Shown one piece after another: positions 63,859 to 64,000 of a stretch of 64,000 nt of DNA. Each line of letters starts with the position of its first letter. Positions within the stretch are counted from its first letter, which is position 1. The notes below the pieces were generated by a model, which was not told the DNA's origin, ran no database searches, and saw nothing but the letters and a program-made list of their open reading frames with translations. A program made the translations under genes and the position numbers. Origin of the DNA: Rhodospirillaceae bacterium (lineage in GTDB: Bacteria; Pseudomonadota; Alphaproteobacteria; Reyranellales; Reyranellaceae); assembly GCA_009772935.1 (NCBI GenBank), contig WOUR01000012.1, positions 1 to 64,000 on the forward strand. Direction: 5' to 3'.

Positions 63859-64000
63859 ATGCCCATAGCCGTTGACGACCTGCGGCCCTCCCCCGACGCT
63901 CTCCTGAAGGCGGCGGAGAAGGAGGCGCGCGGCAAGCACAAGATCTTCCTCGGCGCCGCGCCCGGCGTCGGCAAGACCTGGGAGATGCTGTCGGCGGCGC
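63859..64000 (+). CDS. kdpD: sensor histidine kinase KdpD, N-terminal fragment (window ends)
   Basis: The first 47 codons of kdpD from ATG 63859. The Walker-type GAAPGVGKTWEML loop of the KdpD N-terminal Usp/KdpD domain is seen near residues 33-45. KdpD senses potassium limitation and turgor and phosphorylates KdpE, which activates kdpFABC. The remainder lies beyond base 64000. Its position after kdpC is the standard gene order. Confidence 0.88.
   Translation, partial: MPIAVDDLRPSPDALLKAAEKEARGKHKIFLGAAPGVGKTWEMLSAA

Overview
This window looks like a chromosomal segment of a metabolically versatile alphaproteobacterium. The evidence is very high GC (about two thirds or more), dense gene packing with many ATGA/GTGA stop-start overlaps, frequent GTG starts, two branched-chain-type (Liv) ABC transporters, a CaiB-type CoA transferase, several molybdenum hydroxylases, a cyo quinol oxidase and a kdp operon. 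A soil or rhizosphere organism near Reyranella or Bradyrhizobium would fit, but the genus is a guess. No tRNA, rRNA, CRISPR array, integrase, transposase or phage gene was seen.

Layout. 1-2334: the end of an unknown gene coupled to an ornithine-cyclodeaminase-family gene, and a convergent CoA transferase. 2624-9921: a MarR regulator, then a tightly coupled six-gene operon. It encodes a FAD subunit, an unusual FeS-Mo fused hydroxylase, a 6-hydroxynicotinate-reductase-like flavoprotein, an ApbE-like UPF0280 protein, an AA_synth protein and an NTF2-like protein. This is a good candidate for a reductive N-heterocycle pathway with its own flavinylation factor, and it is the most interesting locus here. 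9998-19060: a Liv-type transporter with a fused permease, an orphan HyuA hydantoinase/oxoprolinase and two tandem enolase-superfamily enzymes. 19064-23970: GMC oxidoreductase, aspartate dehydrogenase (NadX) and amidase, divergent from a RutA-like flavin amide oxygenase. 23998-38185: transglutaminase-like protein, RND efflux pair, Kazal-domain exported protein, UspA, a DUF442 phosphatase-like gene with a VUT transporter, DUF4142, QueC, a CBS protein, and a coupled SDR / P1 peptidase / fluoride channel / BaiN-like flavoprotein cluster.

38214-49821: a long minus-strand unit (two PuuE-like deacetylases, MmgE/PrpD, substrate-binding protein, LivHMGF) faces a two-subunit xanthine-dehydrogenase-type enzyme across an 80 bp spacer that holds a strong palindrome. 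This looks like a second uptake and ring-opening module for a nitrogen heterocycle. 49754-53956: TetR regulator with two operator-like repeats, a VOC protein, an atypical SDR, an SCP-x-type thiolase and a Coq4-like protein. 54628-58919: cyoABCD quinol oxidase plus an unknown membrane protein. 59146-64000: the kdp potassium-pump operon, with an extra 27-residue membrane microprotein in front of KdpF, running off the window inside kdpD.

Many loci handle nitrogen-rich rings, amides and amino acids, so the shared theme is scavenging of organic nitrogen. At least two families of intergenic palindromic repeats (REP-like) punctuate operon junctions. All functional calls rest on motif reading and recall of families; no database search was run.
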